A DNA stretch of 64,000 nucleotides from contig OZ020268.1 of the NCBI GenBank assembly GCA_963971225.1, positions 109,584,830 through 109,648,829 of the forward strand, read 5' to 3'. This stretch comes from Melieria omissa. Its lineage: Eukaryota; Arthropoda; Insecta; Diptera; Ulidiidae. Within the stretch, counting starts at the first letter, position 1. Each line of letters begins with the position of its first letter. Shown piece after piece: positions 35,491-47,600 of this stretch. Position numbers and translations under genes: made by a program. The notes below the pieces were generated by a model. That model had not been told where the DNA came from. It ran no database searches and saw nothing but the letters and a program-made list of their open reading frames with translations.

Positions 35491-37887
35491 TAATAGCATA
35501 GTAGAGGTCGTAATGAAGCGAGTCGAGCCCAAGAAACAACAGTTTCTTTCCACTTGGCAACTCTGCGCGCCCATAAATTGAAGGAAATTTAGTGGAAAAT
35601 TCAGCTGGCGGACACAGGGCCACGCAGCAGGAGGCAAGCGACATTATTTATTCATCAGCCCAAGCCGCCTTCCTGTCTTTTATGACAAGTCACCAAAAAT
35701 AATAACAACACCCAGCTCACATTTAAACAGTGGGGAGAGTAAATAAAAATGGCAACAAGTCTTGACTGCCCGTTTGGACGTTGATGTCGTAGTAGTAGTC
35801 GGCTCGATATTTGTTGTTGTTGTTGTGTGCGCAAGTTTTGTACAGTAGTCAATAACTTGCAAGGGACAGCGAAAAAGCAAGGTTGAACGCGCCGGTCGAA
35901 GTGTGCGAACAATTTTCGCACTTCAATTTAGGCGCTTCAAACTTAGTGGGGCAGAAGAGCCATTAAACTTCAAGAAAACGCACCAGGACGCCAGCCAAGG
36001 CGTACTTAACTTGTCGCACTGCGGCTGCTGCTCGACTGGTCTGTGGGTGTGTGGGTGTGTGCATCGTTTCTTGCTGCTGTAATTTAATATAAATTTTTAA
36101 TTTTCAATTTCGCTTCAATATGTTGCGGCCACATAGACGAAAAGAGGCTGTCTAGGCGAATGCGCGACAGAATGGGAAACTCCTTGAAAAAGTCGTGGCA
36201 AATCCTTGGAGTATTTGGTGTTAAGCAAAATCTGAGCGACTCGAGAGGGCGACTTAAGGAGGTGGCGGCGTGAGGTCTGCGTTTGTATAATGGATGCGCT
36301 GAGATAAAAGGAAGCAGAGCATTAATTTGCTAAAAGTTAGCGCGGACGCTGGACTGGCAGCACGTACGGAATGTGCCGATGAAGCTTGATTGAGGGGAAT
36401 CTGCGTGCTGATCGCAGTCACAAGTGAGAAGCAGATAATACGGAAATAACTGGCACAACGGTGAGACAATTTGGCCATAAAAGCAAATGCAAATTGATAG
36501 CTGTCAATGTTGGCCTTTTGTGTAATGTGAAAACGCTGCCTGCCCGAGTGAAAGCCTTTGATCGCTGGCTGTGTTTTGGCGGCTATAATTGCAATGGTTG
36601 AATGGAAGTTGAAATTGCAGTTGGTGTTCTCATATGGGCACAAAATCGCGCACGCAGCACACATGGCAACATTTTACTTGTGCAACACAGAGCAATCCAA
36701 AAAGCACACATGCGAAAAAAAACTTCAGCCTCGATTGGATTATGATGCAGTCATCTGCTCTGTGTCGAAGCGTTTCGTAGCAGCAGATTTGTTAAATTTT
36801 AGACATTCTCAATGCAGATTTAATTCCATTGGATATGAGAAAGCGGAAGTAATTCTTCTTTTCTACCACTTAATTTCAAAGTAATGTAGATATTTCCCTC
36901 AATTCATTGCATGCTTGAAAGTCCCAAATTTAATTCCACAAAAGCAATTAAAATACGTATAGCCCGAGCCTCCCATTTGCTTCAATAACAGTTTTGTGTG
37001 GACTTAAGTCGAGCGCGTACTACCGAAATTGTGCTGATTGCACTTTTTGCCTCAATGTTTTGTTGGTAGCCCAAGTCAACAACAACAGCACCAACACCAA
37101 CAACTGTTGTCTAAACTGGCCTGCTGGCATTATTTTTATTTTCATGTATTTTTTGCAGACTTACGCTTGTGGCATTAAATTACGAACAAAGTTCACGCCT
37201 TGCCAAACAAAAAACCATACCGAGTAAAGAACAACAAAAAAATCGCAGCGACAGCAACAACGACGCAAAACATAAATTCCGCAACACCCCAACACCAAAT
37301 TCTATTCCTTATGAGTTGCGATGTTGTTGTGCTGTTTTGTTGTTCTGACGCTGACGCTACTTAATTTTCACTTTCGCTGAGTTGAAATTTAAGTTTGGAC
37401 ATTGCGCTAAAGTGTCATTCGGGGAATTTCTGACATTGCACCATAAAAGGGCCGCAGACGTGTGGGAAGCGAGGCACTTTGTTTTATTTAACTTTAATTA
37501 AAATTGAAGTGTAAAGTTTGCGAGTTCTAAATCGAAGAGAAGAGGGGGAAGAAGGGAAGAAGCAATAAGTCGCATCGCTCACTTGTGGCATAAAGCGTTG
37601 TTCATTCAGAATTCAGTGGCCAATTGACAGTGTCACTGCAGACAAAAATGACTTACTGTTATTTTTTTCCTGCCCGTCTGCCACTTAAGATGCAACGTGT
37701 AACAACAACAACCACTTCTTTGGGCGTAGCGCGTTTAATGTTTAGCGCTGGCGGCACTCGAGCGTCATGCAGTTTTTTGCTGCGTGCGTAATGTGCGGCA
37801 ATTTTCGCGCCAATTGAACTGACCGCGCACGTCGCACCAAGATTCTGACTCGATAAAACGCGTACTCGGCCAGTCAACGCGGCATTT
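35491..37887. other. Non-coding DNA without recognisable features
   Basis: Several open frames of 60-136 codons occur on both strands with no known motif. (TTG)n and CAACAA tracts lie near 35811-35825 and 37078-37100. Confidence 0.4.
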
Positions 37888-37963
37888 CGTTGCCTCAGAA
37901 AAAGAATGTCGTATGTTTCATTGAGCCTAGTAAGACATACGACATTTGTTTTCTGAGGCAACG
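37888..37963 (-). ncRNA. miRNA-precursor-like hairpin
   Basis: Arms 37888-37915 and 37935-37963 pair over about 28-29 bp with only two adjacent mismatches around a 19-nt terminal loop, giving a 76-nt hairpin. Arm sequences include CGTTGCCTCAGAAAA and ACATACGACATT. This size, pairing and loop fit a Drosha/Dicer substrate, and weak pairing continues a few bases outside (CATTT with CAAAT). I do not recognise either arm as a known fly microRNA. The strand is arbitrary, because a near-perfect hairpin folds on either. It could instead be a tiny MITE or a foldback relic. Confidence 0.4.
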
Positions 37964-38893
37964 ATTTGTGGTTGCGGCTGCGGTAGGTAATGCAGGTGAA
38001 TAGCCTCGTCAGCTCTTGTTCGATCGGGGCGGCGGGGCACTGATGAGAGGAAAGCCGCAAAAAGCGATTAAGCGGCATTACTTCTTGCCTGCATCCGAGA
38101 TAAGCTTGCCGCACAACAGCTTTTGGATAATTTTCCTAGTAGGCACAGGGGTACGGTACGGCGGAGGAGGAATAGGTAATGAATTCTATTGTGAGACAAT
38201 TGCGCGAGTTTGTTAGCAATGCAAACTGAATCGTCATTGACTTTCTGTTCGCCTTGACATGGTAGTCGGGCGGAGTAGTCTTATCAGCGCTGGCGTGTTG
38301 CAATGTTTGCTGAAATCTCAGTGAACGATAAATTCGCTCGCACCTCAGCTGGCAGCCGCAGTTACCTCACACTTTTATCTAAATGGCTTTTTGCAACTTG
38401 TTGCTTGGACACAAGAATTTTTGCAAAACCCCACTTCAGTCTTCAAGGCAACATACATTCATACATAAATGCAAAACGTTGTCTTGGTCTTGTTTTTTAT
38501 TTGCAATCATAAAACAGTGTGGCGAAAATCATTTGACATAATTCTCAACATTCGCCTCGCATTGCCGATTAGATAAGGTCGTGTGTTGGAGGCACTGTGG
38601 GCAATTGTGCGATATTTTGGTTTTCTGTGTTACTGTGTCGAAAGTGTGCTTCCACATGCTTTGATGGTTTTTCGGCCTGTTGCGTTCTTGGCTTATTAAA
38701 TAATTAGTACACCGAGAGAAACGCTGGGTGAATGGTTTTTTTTTCGTTTGCACGATGTTTGACAATGCCAAATATTTGAAGCTGTTTGCTGGAGTTTACA
38801 AACAACTTGGTTTCTCACTACAATCTGCTCAAACTCAACGTCGGTGAGGAGCAGTAACTGACTGAGGCAGCAGCCGCGTGCTGTCCGGTCTTA
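37964..38893. other. Non-coding DNA without recognisable features
   Basis: Nothing recognised between the hairpin and the next MITE. Confidence 0.4.
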
Positions 38894-39325
38894 ATCGTTT
38901 CTAGTGTCCGACCGAAACCACTTATTTGGGCCGAAACCGAATTTGGTTTTTTTTTTAATATTCGGCCGAAACCGAAACTTTCTATTTGAAATAAAAATCA
39001 CCACATCAAGCATCAAAATCACAATTTTTCAACGAATTTTACTTTAAGTAAATGAAGAACAAACAAACAAACATAGCATGAATAAATAAATACTTATTAA
39101 TAAAACAATTCTTTAATTATTTAAAAACATACAACATAAAAAATCACGCTTTCGCACCTTACTCGCTAACATACAAAATTAAATAAATTAATATTATATT
39201 TTAAAAAATAAGTTTATTTACATTGGTGGAATCAAAATTCGTACAATAAAATGTAAAAAATATTCTAGAAAGTTTCGGACATTTTTTGGACGAAACCGAA
39301 TATTCGATCGGGCACTATTCGTTTC
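38894..39325. mobile_element. 416-bp hAT-like MITE with TAGTG ends
   Basis: The element (38902-39317) has imperfect inverted ends TAGTGTCCGACCGAA and, on the complementary strand, TAGTGCCCGATCGAA. Subterminal ACCGAAACCGAA and TTCGGTTTCG repeats lie on each side. The flanking 8-mers ATCGTTTC and TTCGTTTC agree at 7 of 8 positions, matching the 8-bp duplication of hAT elements. The interior is AT-rich and non-coding. Confidence 0.8.
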
Positions 39326-40478
39326 CACTGTCGTCCAGACGGACGATTGCCAATCTATATTCAACTCAACTGCGTCACTGAACCACTTTCGAATGCCTCA
39401 TTTCAATTCGTTTAAATAATTATTTCACTGCTGTGTTACTTCCTCGATGTGCCAAACAAATGGCATCATCCGACTTAGACAACGCTAGACAAAGACCCCC
39501 TAATTAAAGCTGATAACTCTAATTTTAACTTGGATACGAAAACCAGATACCATGAAACCGGTTGCGAGTATTATTCGAAAGATTTGCACAGCCACCAATA
39601 GTTTTAATTTTTGTTTTTTTAATTAATAAGATGGTGCCGTTGTTGTTATTGTTCGGGTTATTTCAAATAGCAAAACACCAACTTAACGCAATTTTGCTAT
39701 AAACAAATTTATGCCGCAAGCGTGTCGCGAACGGTGTAGGGCTGTTGCCTCTTAATTCTGCTGCTTCCCGCTTTGTTTTTTGTTTTGCGAGTGACAGTTG
39801 CTGATTTAATTGGCAATTCATGCGGCCGCTTTGGACAATCTGCGTCCCGCAGAGAATGCTGAATGATGACGAAAACATGAACAAAAAAAATCAAACTCAA
39901 GTGCAAACGCCAATTTGAGCCAACCGAGGTGATTGATCTCTTAATGGTGCGTGGCTGTTTGGTCGGGTTGTTGTTGTTATGTGTAGGTGCGACGGAGTGT
40001 TAACTATCGAAACACAATGGCAACAAATAAAGTAATAGATAATCACGTCAACTGCTGTGCGTTCAAGTGTGATCTAAAAATGAAAACCGCTTGAGAATTG
40101 ATGCGATTCGATTGGTGATTGATGAGTTCTGCGATTTGACAGATGCTGATGAAAAGACGAATTGACAAATTTAACGAAATATTTATTTTTGCCTCAGTGC
40201 AGGGCATAAAAATAACATGTCCAAGCTTGTTGTTGTTGTTTTCATTCGTAATTGCTAAAAGCAGCATTAAATAAGAATCAAGTTAATAACTAAAATTATA
40301 AAAGTAACAACACTAAAATACCAGAATTCCAATCGTTTCATGGCCTTAGCACTTCGATGTTTCCTATGAAATTTGTTGGTTTGAAAACAAGTGTAAATAT
40401 GACAGTGAAAATGGAATTTAAACAGTATGTTAAAAGATTTGTGTGTGGCACACCCACTACAAAAGTGACACATATCAA
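39326..40478. other. Non-coding DNA without recognisable features
   Basis: No gene, RNA or repeat recognised. Short TTG runs lie at 39970 and 40229. Confidence 0.4.
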
Positions 40479-40570
40479 AATATTTATTTTTTCAGGAAAC
40501 GCCAAAAACTGTTTTTGAGCTGAATAAAAATTTTTTAAAAATCACATACAGACCGTTTAGTGGAAAATCC
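40479..40570 (-). repeat. Second copy of the dispersed repeat at 914-1007
   Basis: Read on the minus strand it matches 914-1007 (ACTAAACGGTCT, AGCTCAAAA, GGTTTCC/CGTTTCCTGAAAAA blocks). The homology stops abruptly at the junction with the pogo-like sequence that follows. Confidence 0.7.
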
Positions 40571-40572
40571 CT

Positions 40573-41058
40573 ATGTCCGGATTAACAAGATTACAAACAA
40601 ATCTTCAAAAATACAACTGAACACCACTGAAACTTAGTTTTTTATTGAACTAAAATTATTTTTGCTTAAAAATTTAATTTTTAATATGTTATGAACATTT
40701 TTGGTAATTTGGAAAAATGTGTAATTTTCATTTGGCGAAGTTGTGTTTCATTTTGTTTTTAGAAATTCTAGATTTGCCAACATTGTACTTCACTGCCAGT
40801 TGACAAGTGACTTTCCTCGACTTAATTTGTTTAGAATTTTAATCCATAGGTGTCATTGTTGATATTTGATTTAGTTTACACAGTTAGATTAAGCTTTCCT
40901 AATTTATAAAAAGTAGATAAAAATGAGTGTCCGGATTTTTGAGGTAAATAAAATGTTTGATGTCCGGATTACAGAGTCAACAATAGAAAGCAAATGGGTG
41001 TCCGGATTACCGCGTTGTCTCTATTAGCGAGGATCTGAATTATCGAGATTGTACTGTA
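40573..41058 (-). mobile_element. Pogo-like element, copy 2 (truncated at one end)
   Basis: The complete end is at the right: TTATCGAGATTGTACTG to 41056, followed by TA. From there leftwards it aligns with copy 1 (23504-24054) in inverted orientation, including the repeated CCGGACACC words, up to about 40574. The other terminal repeat is missing and the sequence joins a dispersed repeat. A short minus-strand reading within it retains the helix-turn-helix motif more clearly than copy 1. Confidence 0.82.
40750..40850 (-). pseudogene. Relic of a pogo/CENP-B-type helix-turn-helix
   Basis: One minus-strand frame reads QLAVKYNVGKSRISK, the recognition-helix region of pogo-type transposases and CENP-B-like proteins. 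It is only a few dozen codons long, broken upstream, and followed by AT-rich non-coding DNA. It shows that the two pogo-like elements derive from a transposase-coding parent. Confidence 0.65.
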
Positions 41059-41454
41059 TTTTAATTCAATAAGTATCGAATTATTTTAAGTTATGTCGCT
41101 TTTGCTGGATTCGTTAATTATAAATTACCGTTAAAAAGTTGAAAGAAAAAATTTAAATATTCGAAATTAATTTTTTTATTTAAAAATTGTCACAACTTTA
41201 CTTAAAATTAACTTTAACAAAAATGTATTTCGTCAAAAGTGTCAGAATTTGAATTAGGACTCTTTTGCATTGAGCTGCAGCGATTAAATATCATAAAACT
41301 TCTCGACTGTATTTTGGCAACAGTTAATAACAACAAAATATATTGAGGTTTTGCTTATTGGTAGATGGATGCATTGTGCTCAGTATTAACAGATAAACCC
41401 GAAAATTAAAAATTTTGACCTGTGTCACTTTTGAAGTGGATGTGCGATGTATAT
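41059..41454. other. AT-rich non-coding DNA
   Basis: No features recognised. Confidence 0.4.
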
Positions 41455-41645
41455 TTGTATGCTCAATTGATGGTTGGTGAAGGTTGAAGGTTGATTGAAG
41501 GTTGGTTGGTCTTGTAATTCTCATCTGCTTCATCTGAATAGCGATAGAAGTAGATGAGTGTTTTTTCCAGCCCAAGCCAGGAATCGAACCTTGAGCGCTC
41601 GGTATGAGAAGCCAGCGCGCTACCCGCTGAGCTATCGAGGCCGAC
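41455..41645 (-). repeat. Candidate tRNA-derived SINE
   Basis: On the minus strand a tRNA-like head (41642-41567) is followed by an A-run and then a tail with CTTCAA/CCAACC-type short repeats (about 41455-41520). A tRNA-like promoter head plus an unrelated tail is the SINE architecture. No target duplication could be identified and only one copy is in the window, so the call is tentative. Confidence 0.4.
41567..41642 (-). tRNA. tRNA-like sequence (tRNA-Met-related, degenerate)
   Basis: The minus strand reads GCCTCGATAGCTCAGCGGGT, with an A-box-like TAGCTCAGCGGGTAG and a B-box GGTTCGATTCC about 32 nt downstream, the internal RNA polymerase III promoter. The first half resembles fly elongator tRNA-Met, and a CAT triplet lies where the anticodon would be. 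The anticodon stem does not pair properly and the acceptor stem has mismatches. It is more likely a SINE head or a tRNA pseudogene than a functional tRNA. Confidence 0.5.
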
Positions 41646-44579
41646 TGGTGTAAAGGTGCAAAATGCGATATTTTGTTTACCATGAACAGTGTTTAGCACT
41701 CAAGATTTAACTTCCGAGTATTTCAAGAGCTTCTTCAGCCTAATTACGAACGAAATTGATTTTCTACATTTAGACTTTTAAGTGCTTTAAACTCTAAATT
41801 GAAAACCTAAACTTTTATAGCGCATATTCTGCGCATAGCAGGTTCGGCGCCCTTTGGGCTATCGTCGCCTCACCACATGCGGTCTGCGGTGTGAAGCGCG
41901 GTCCACGCGTTCCAATGCAGCTCGACAAAATACCCAAAACACTCGATTACCAAAATTCGTTGCGTTGTATTTAGTGCAGATTCGCCGCGTCTGTTTGGCA
42001 TTGTGGCATCGTGTTTCGTTTGCTGGTTGCCGGGCAATGTTGCTTTTCTGTGCTTTTACTTGTTTTTGTTCTTTTTGCTTTGTGCTTCTGAAGCCGCCTG
42101 CAAATTTAAAGTGTTATCGCGGGCGATCCTTTCCACGTTACACATTGCGATTCGGGTTTGAATTTCTGGTTGTCGCCGGCCAGCCGGCCGGCCAGACGGT
42201 CACAGCGTTTTCTGTTTGTGTCACTTTGAGTGCCTTTTTTATATTAGTTTCTGATTTGTTTTGTATATTTTCTTGGGTTGTTGTTCCTCTTCTGGGTGTC
42301 TGGGTTTGCTTGCATTGGAATTGTTTTGCTTGCAGAATTTTAATTCCACGAATTTGTTCCTTGGCGGCTCTAAAATTCGTTCATCCCAATCGCGTTCTGC
42401 GATGTGGCAATAAAACATAATAAAACCGACAAGCGACGTGTTTTTATTGCTGTGCGCGACGCGTCGGCTGTGAGTATGGAATTTCGCATTCCGTTTTTGT
42501 TTTTATTTCGGGTGCTATTTGTTGTGTTTTTGGACGGATATGCCAAGCATAAAATGCTGAAATTAAAATCCATTTTGTAATTTATGATTTTGCAATCCTC
42601 TGTACACGTGTCGATGTGTTGGTGTCGGTGCGCCCAACACGCACAAACACCCATACGCACACATTGTTCCATTCCATTGCTGGAACGCTGGAAAGCTGGT
42701 TGTCGCTTGGGTGAGCCGATTATGTTTTGAATCAATAATAGAAATGTATTTGAATGTAATGATGAGATAAACAATCTAAACTTAACAATTTGAAATTATG
42801 AAAACAAGTAATAAAGCACTCAGATGGATTTATTGACAGGTGGCCGCAGTGGTGAATTTTAATTGCGATACGAACCAGCAACAGTGAAGAATTCTGATTT
42901 GAAGCTTCGATACTTTAACTGATTTGTTTATGTGATTTATTGTGCCTTTATATGCGGACTTTAGGGCATCCAAATTGTTTAGGCCTCAGGAACTTGCTAA
43001 CATTTTGACTCAAAGAAGATGTGTTATTGCGCAGTTTCCTGTATGGAATTGCATGAAAGTTTAATCCCCACATTAGTATCTTGGAATATTGGCTTATTCC
43101 TTTCCAGTCTGTCGCAATCTGCGATTTTACATAAAAATGTATAACGTTGTGGCAAGAACGCCTCAAAAGCAGAGCAGAAAAATGAGCTTAAATTCGAATG
43201 CTGAGCTCTAAAGGCAAAACAAACACGTGTGTGCCCCACAGGTGAAGTTGAACTTTGGCTAAAAACCGGGCAACGATACACATAACTACTCAGACAACAA
43301 CGGCGTTAAGTCGCAGACAAGTTGAATACTTTGAAGAAACCAAGTCAATATAAGTGGCGCGTGGTGAAGGGTTTCGGTTGGTCCTGGAATCAGCGAGTAG
43401 CCCAAAGTAAAAATATGTACAAGGCACCAATTCAACTGTGATGTTGCAGTTTTCGCAGGCTTCGATTTCAAAAAAATTCAACAATTTGATTTCATTTCAC
43501 AATTGGCATTTCGCTTTTCTTCAAATAACATTTGACAGCCAACAACAAAGTAACAATGTGAGCAAGCAACAAGTACTAAAATTAAATTCGCCCCAGTTAT
43601 TGCAGGCGAGCAGCAATTACAACAACACCCATAGCAAAAACATTATCAACAACTCAACTGCCAATTGCTGCTCTCAACGTTGCCAACGCTACGTTGTCTG
43701 GCCTGACCTGTCTGTCCGCTTGTCCATTCGTCGAATCGAAAGCTTTGCACATCCTTGGGGCTGTCTGCTTCCTGGTAATTCTTGTTGTTCACTATTCGCG
43801 CGCCAGCACCTGTTGACTTTTCGCGGCACCAATTCTGCAGCATACTTTGCGGCGTGTATACTCGCAGCAAGGGCGCTTTTATGACCCATTTGGAGTCTGC
43901 TTTAGTTCAACAGCCGCTTTAAGATGAACAGGGTTTTCATAGACACTAAAGTAGTGAAGGAAGGGTGGGTGATGAGTGGCGGGTAATCATCACAGCGTTT
44001 GTGTTTGCTGCTTCATGGTTTCCATTGGCGCTTGTTCGACTATCATCAATTTAACTAGCTGGTGACTTTTTTAACGGTTGTGTGTTTGAATCGATTTGAA
44101 TTTTCATTTAATATTCCAATAAAACCATCCATTGCGCGGCCGATGTAGCTTCAGTTTCTACCGAGGAATGTTGCTAGAATTTATCGTTTGGTGCAGAGCG
44201 AATGCATTTCACACCTCAAGAACTCGGAGTTGTAAGGCTGCAGTTCTTCTTTGAAATCCCATACATCACTCACTCGCACTTCATTCGCGGCAGTAGTCGT
44301 TTCCAGAGATCAAAGACTTGCAAAGCAAAGCAACTTGGGCCAAGTAGCCCAGGGATGTGTCGGCACATCCCAGCAACAACTGTGTCAGCTTCCAGCGCGG
44401 ACGTACTGTGCGCTGGGTGTTCTTCGTCAAACTGCGCAAATTGCTAATGGCAATTAACTGGGTCAATACGCTTAATTATGAGCGCAATTGACCATCAACA
44501 ACATATGAGTGGGTCATAAACTACAACAACAACGAACAGCGATAGCAACAACAGCACCTAATAAAAATAATAACTAGAG
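41646..44579. other. Non-coding DNA with long unexplained open frames
   Basis: A T-rich open frame of 188 codons (41854-42420) lacks an ATG near its start. A 147-codon ATG-initiated frame (43441-43884) has an N/Q-rich middle but no recognisable domain, and overlapping minus-strand frames exist. I regard both as chance readings. Confidence 0.35.
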
Positions 44580-44630
44580 CAACAACAACAACAACAACAG
44601 CGAGAACAACAACAACAACAACAACAACAG
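44580..44630. repeat. (CAA)n microsatellite, interrupted
   Basis: Two CAA runs (44580-44598 and 44605-44630) separated by GCGAGA. They sit in a CAACAG-rich stretch from 44521 and cannot be read as a longer coding tract. Confidence 0.9.
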
Positions 44631-47600
44631 CCGCATCAACCGCACGTTAGCGTATTGATGACGACGCGTTGGCGTTGCCGGCGACGATGAGAATGACAAC
44701 GGCAACAGCAACGTCTCTGCGCCACTCTGGCTGCTGTGATCTGTCCCCTTGACAGCCGTTGCATCCGCATGAGTGCGTGCAGCGTATTACGCAGAAGCTG
44801 ACCGTCCTTGCCGCGACTGTTGTTCGTTAATTAGCGTTTTTAACAATTCACCGCAGATTTGCGTGTCTTACAGCTTCGTTTTCCTGCTGTGGCTCACTTA
44901 CGTACTTGAGTGTGTGGTCCGCTGAGTGCGCGTGCCGGCCCCTCGCGACAGTGTGGGTGCTTGCGGCAATTTAATCATTTACGCTTAAGTGCACGGACGG
45001 AATTTTGGAGTGGCCAGCTTTGCTGAAATCGCTTTTGCGCATTCATTTCCCTTTAACTCATTGAATTCAGTTGAAGGTGTGTGGTTTGTTGCTGCATTGA
45101 AGGTGTGATGGAAAGTGTAACCAAATATGCCAGTTATGACAGAAACAAAACCACGCCTGGTCACTTCACAGCAGCTAGAATGCACTTTCGAACATGCGGC
45201 GCGAGTGTGCGGCAAAAAATCGCACTTATTGTGTGCGGCTTTCAGGCAGATTTTCTCTGAAAAAGTTGGCACCGCACTTTTCGAAACCCACATTGATTTG
45301 TTTGCAAGAGTTTTCACGCCGGCAGACGTGCTGTACATTTTGGCAAAAATAGCGGAATAGCCAAGATTGAAAATACCAGCCAGCCAGCAACAACGCCAAC
45401 AGACGCAGCAAAAGGAAAAGTGAGAAAGATGAGCTGCTTGAAAATGATTTCATTTAATGTGAACGCGCGCCAAAGTATTTTTAGAGTTGCCAACTCGCTG
45501 CGTGCAACAAATCGTGCGTCTAGAACGGCCACGTCAACCTCGAAGAGCAACAAGAAAATGCAAAAATCGACGCATCTTTATGTGTTCGCTTCGGCGACTA
45601 GTTTGTACGTTTCAATAATTTCTTTTCGGTTTGAAATGCATTTGAAAAAGTGTCTCGCGCACGCGTTATTTCCAAAAATAAATTTGTCGCATTTCGGCTT
45701 TTCATTACGTTTCATTCTTGAAATATTTGCATTCGTTGTGACTGCAAAGCGAAAAAAAACCACTTCGGGCGCTCTCTCGGCTTCGCTAAATGAAACTGTG
45801 CGCCGGCAGCGCTGCGTCAGCAGATCAGCCATATTTCAAGCGCACAGCCAGCGACACTGGCCAGCAGCTGCAATTACAAATGCAACAACCACAATTGTTG
45901 CTGGTACTGTGGTGACAAAATTTCGAACAAAAATCGCATTAACTTGTCAACCATAATCCGTTCGATTGTCCGCGTGTCTGTGTCCATGCGCGCTTCTCCT
46001 CGTCGGTCGTCCACACAACGAGCTGAAATTCCATGGATTGGAGTGAAATACTGTTGGAACGCCGAGCTGGCATTGGCAATTTTGTGCGTTGGACCTTCGA
46101 CCTCCACCACACACAAAAAATTCATTTTTACAAAAACATTCGTTGATGAGTAAAGTTATTTTGTAGTGGAAGACAACCCAGTAAAAACCTAATGAATATT
46201 AATTGTGTTGTTGGGCAGCCATGTGTGTGAGGCCGCTGCCTGGTGCACTCATACTTCACACGGCAAGAGTAAAAAACATATCCATTTGTCCTTATAATCC
46301 CTGAAGCAGCATCCACTCCTGACCGCACTCCATCAATAATTGTGGGATATGCCAGTCGACAGCCTAATGAGCCTAATTTTCATCTCTCAATATTTGTTTG
46401 CGCTGATTAATGGCGACCGCGAAGCTATTTTACGGCCGACCCCTTTTTCGGACCAATGCGGTGCGCGCAATAAATTTCCATGCGTCCATGTCTGGCAACA
46501 ATGTAAACACAGACGAAAATAGTATTTGGCCGTTGAACGGGGGAACTAATGAGTATGATGCGCAGTGCAGAAGGAGAGCGAGGGGAGAGGATGATGCGAC
46601 TGGTTTATGCTAATCGAAATGCTAATTAAATTGAAATGTTGTGGATATCGATGCCGAAAATAAATAAAATAAATTGTCGCATTAGCTGCAGACGGCGCGG
46701 AGCGATGTCGATGTGGCGACGCGTTGTGCATTGGACACGCCGCCTGCAGTGCTGTGAGGGGGGCTGCCTGAAATGGGGCGAGAATGACAGCGGCGCTTGT
46801 TAGCATGGCGCCACTTATTTAGTGCCGGAAGCGTGTCACGTTCGGAAATTCGAAATCTTTAAAATTCAAAAAGCACACCCGCACACCACTGCTGTAGCTG
46901 TGAATAATGCCACTTTGCAACACAACTGCAACAACAACAACAATGATAGGCAAGGGGGCAGAAAAAAAAACTATATGTGTAATTTGTTGTTTCAATAGAA
47001 ATTTGATTTTACTAGCACAAAACAATAAACATTTACACACGAGATTGTTGCAACTTGCAAATGTTTTATTGGAGCAAAGCCGAAATGTCAAATTTCCCCG
47101 ACCACAGCATTGTGTTGGCCGCAATTCGGGGCGAGTTTCAGTTTAGTGGAAAATTTGTATTTTCAATATTTTTCATTTACACAAACGTTTTCTCCATGAG
47201 AAATGTTGATGCATTGACTGAGCCGGCAGAGGAAATCATTTGAACGACTTGCCTTCGTATGTTTAAAATTTTTATTAATAAAATACAATGAACCAATTGT
47301 TTTAATAAATATGTATTTTTGCAGTAATTGGTGTAAATAGAATTAAAATAAATCATTTATTAAATCAAATCAGATGGTGATAGTTCGACAATCAAACTGT
47401 TATAAGAATTTAAGTTAATTTATTTTAATTTAATTTATTGTTTTTTTAATTTTATTTAATTTTATTTTTTTTAGTTGAATTTGGAACACAAATTTACAAA
47501 GGTGTAAGAAATCAGTTAAATCAGTTCGTGTATACAAAATCTTGCATTCGAGTTTGAAAGTGCATTTTTGCATTTTATTGACATTCTAAAAATTGTTCAC

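Noticed and set aside
41854..42420. 188-codon plus-strand open frame
   Set aside because: It starts at TTG, is T-rich (many F, C, L codons), has no recognisable domain and no splice context. Probably a chance reading.
43441..43884. 147-codon ATG-initiated frame with an N/Q-rich middle
   Set aside because: N/Q richness comes from CAA/AAC-rich DNA common throughout the window. No motif, and overlapping frames exist on the other strand.
45429..45956. 175-codon ATG-initiated open frame, the longest from an ATG apart from the mariner transposase pseudogene at 13890-14525
   Set aside because: No domain, signal or family motif was recognised, and several minus-strand frames overlap it. Without homology or transcript evidence it is not supportable as a gene.
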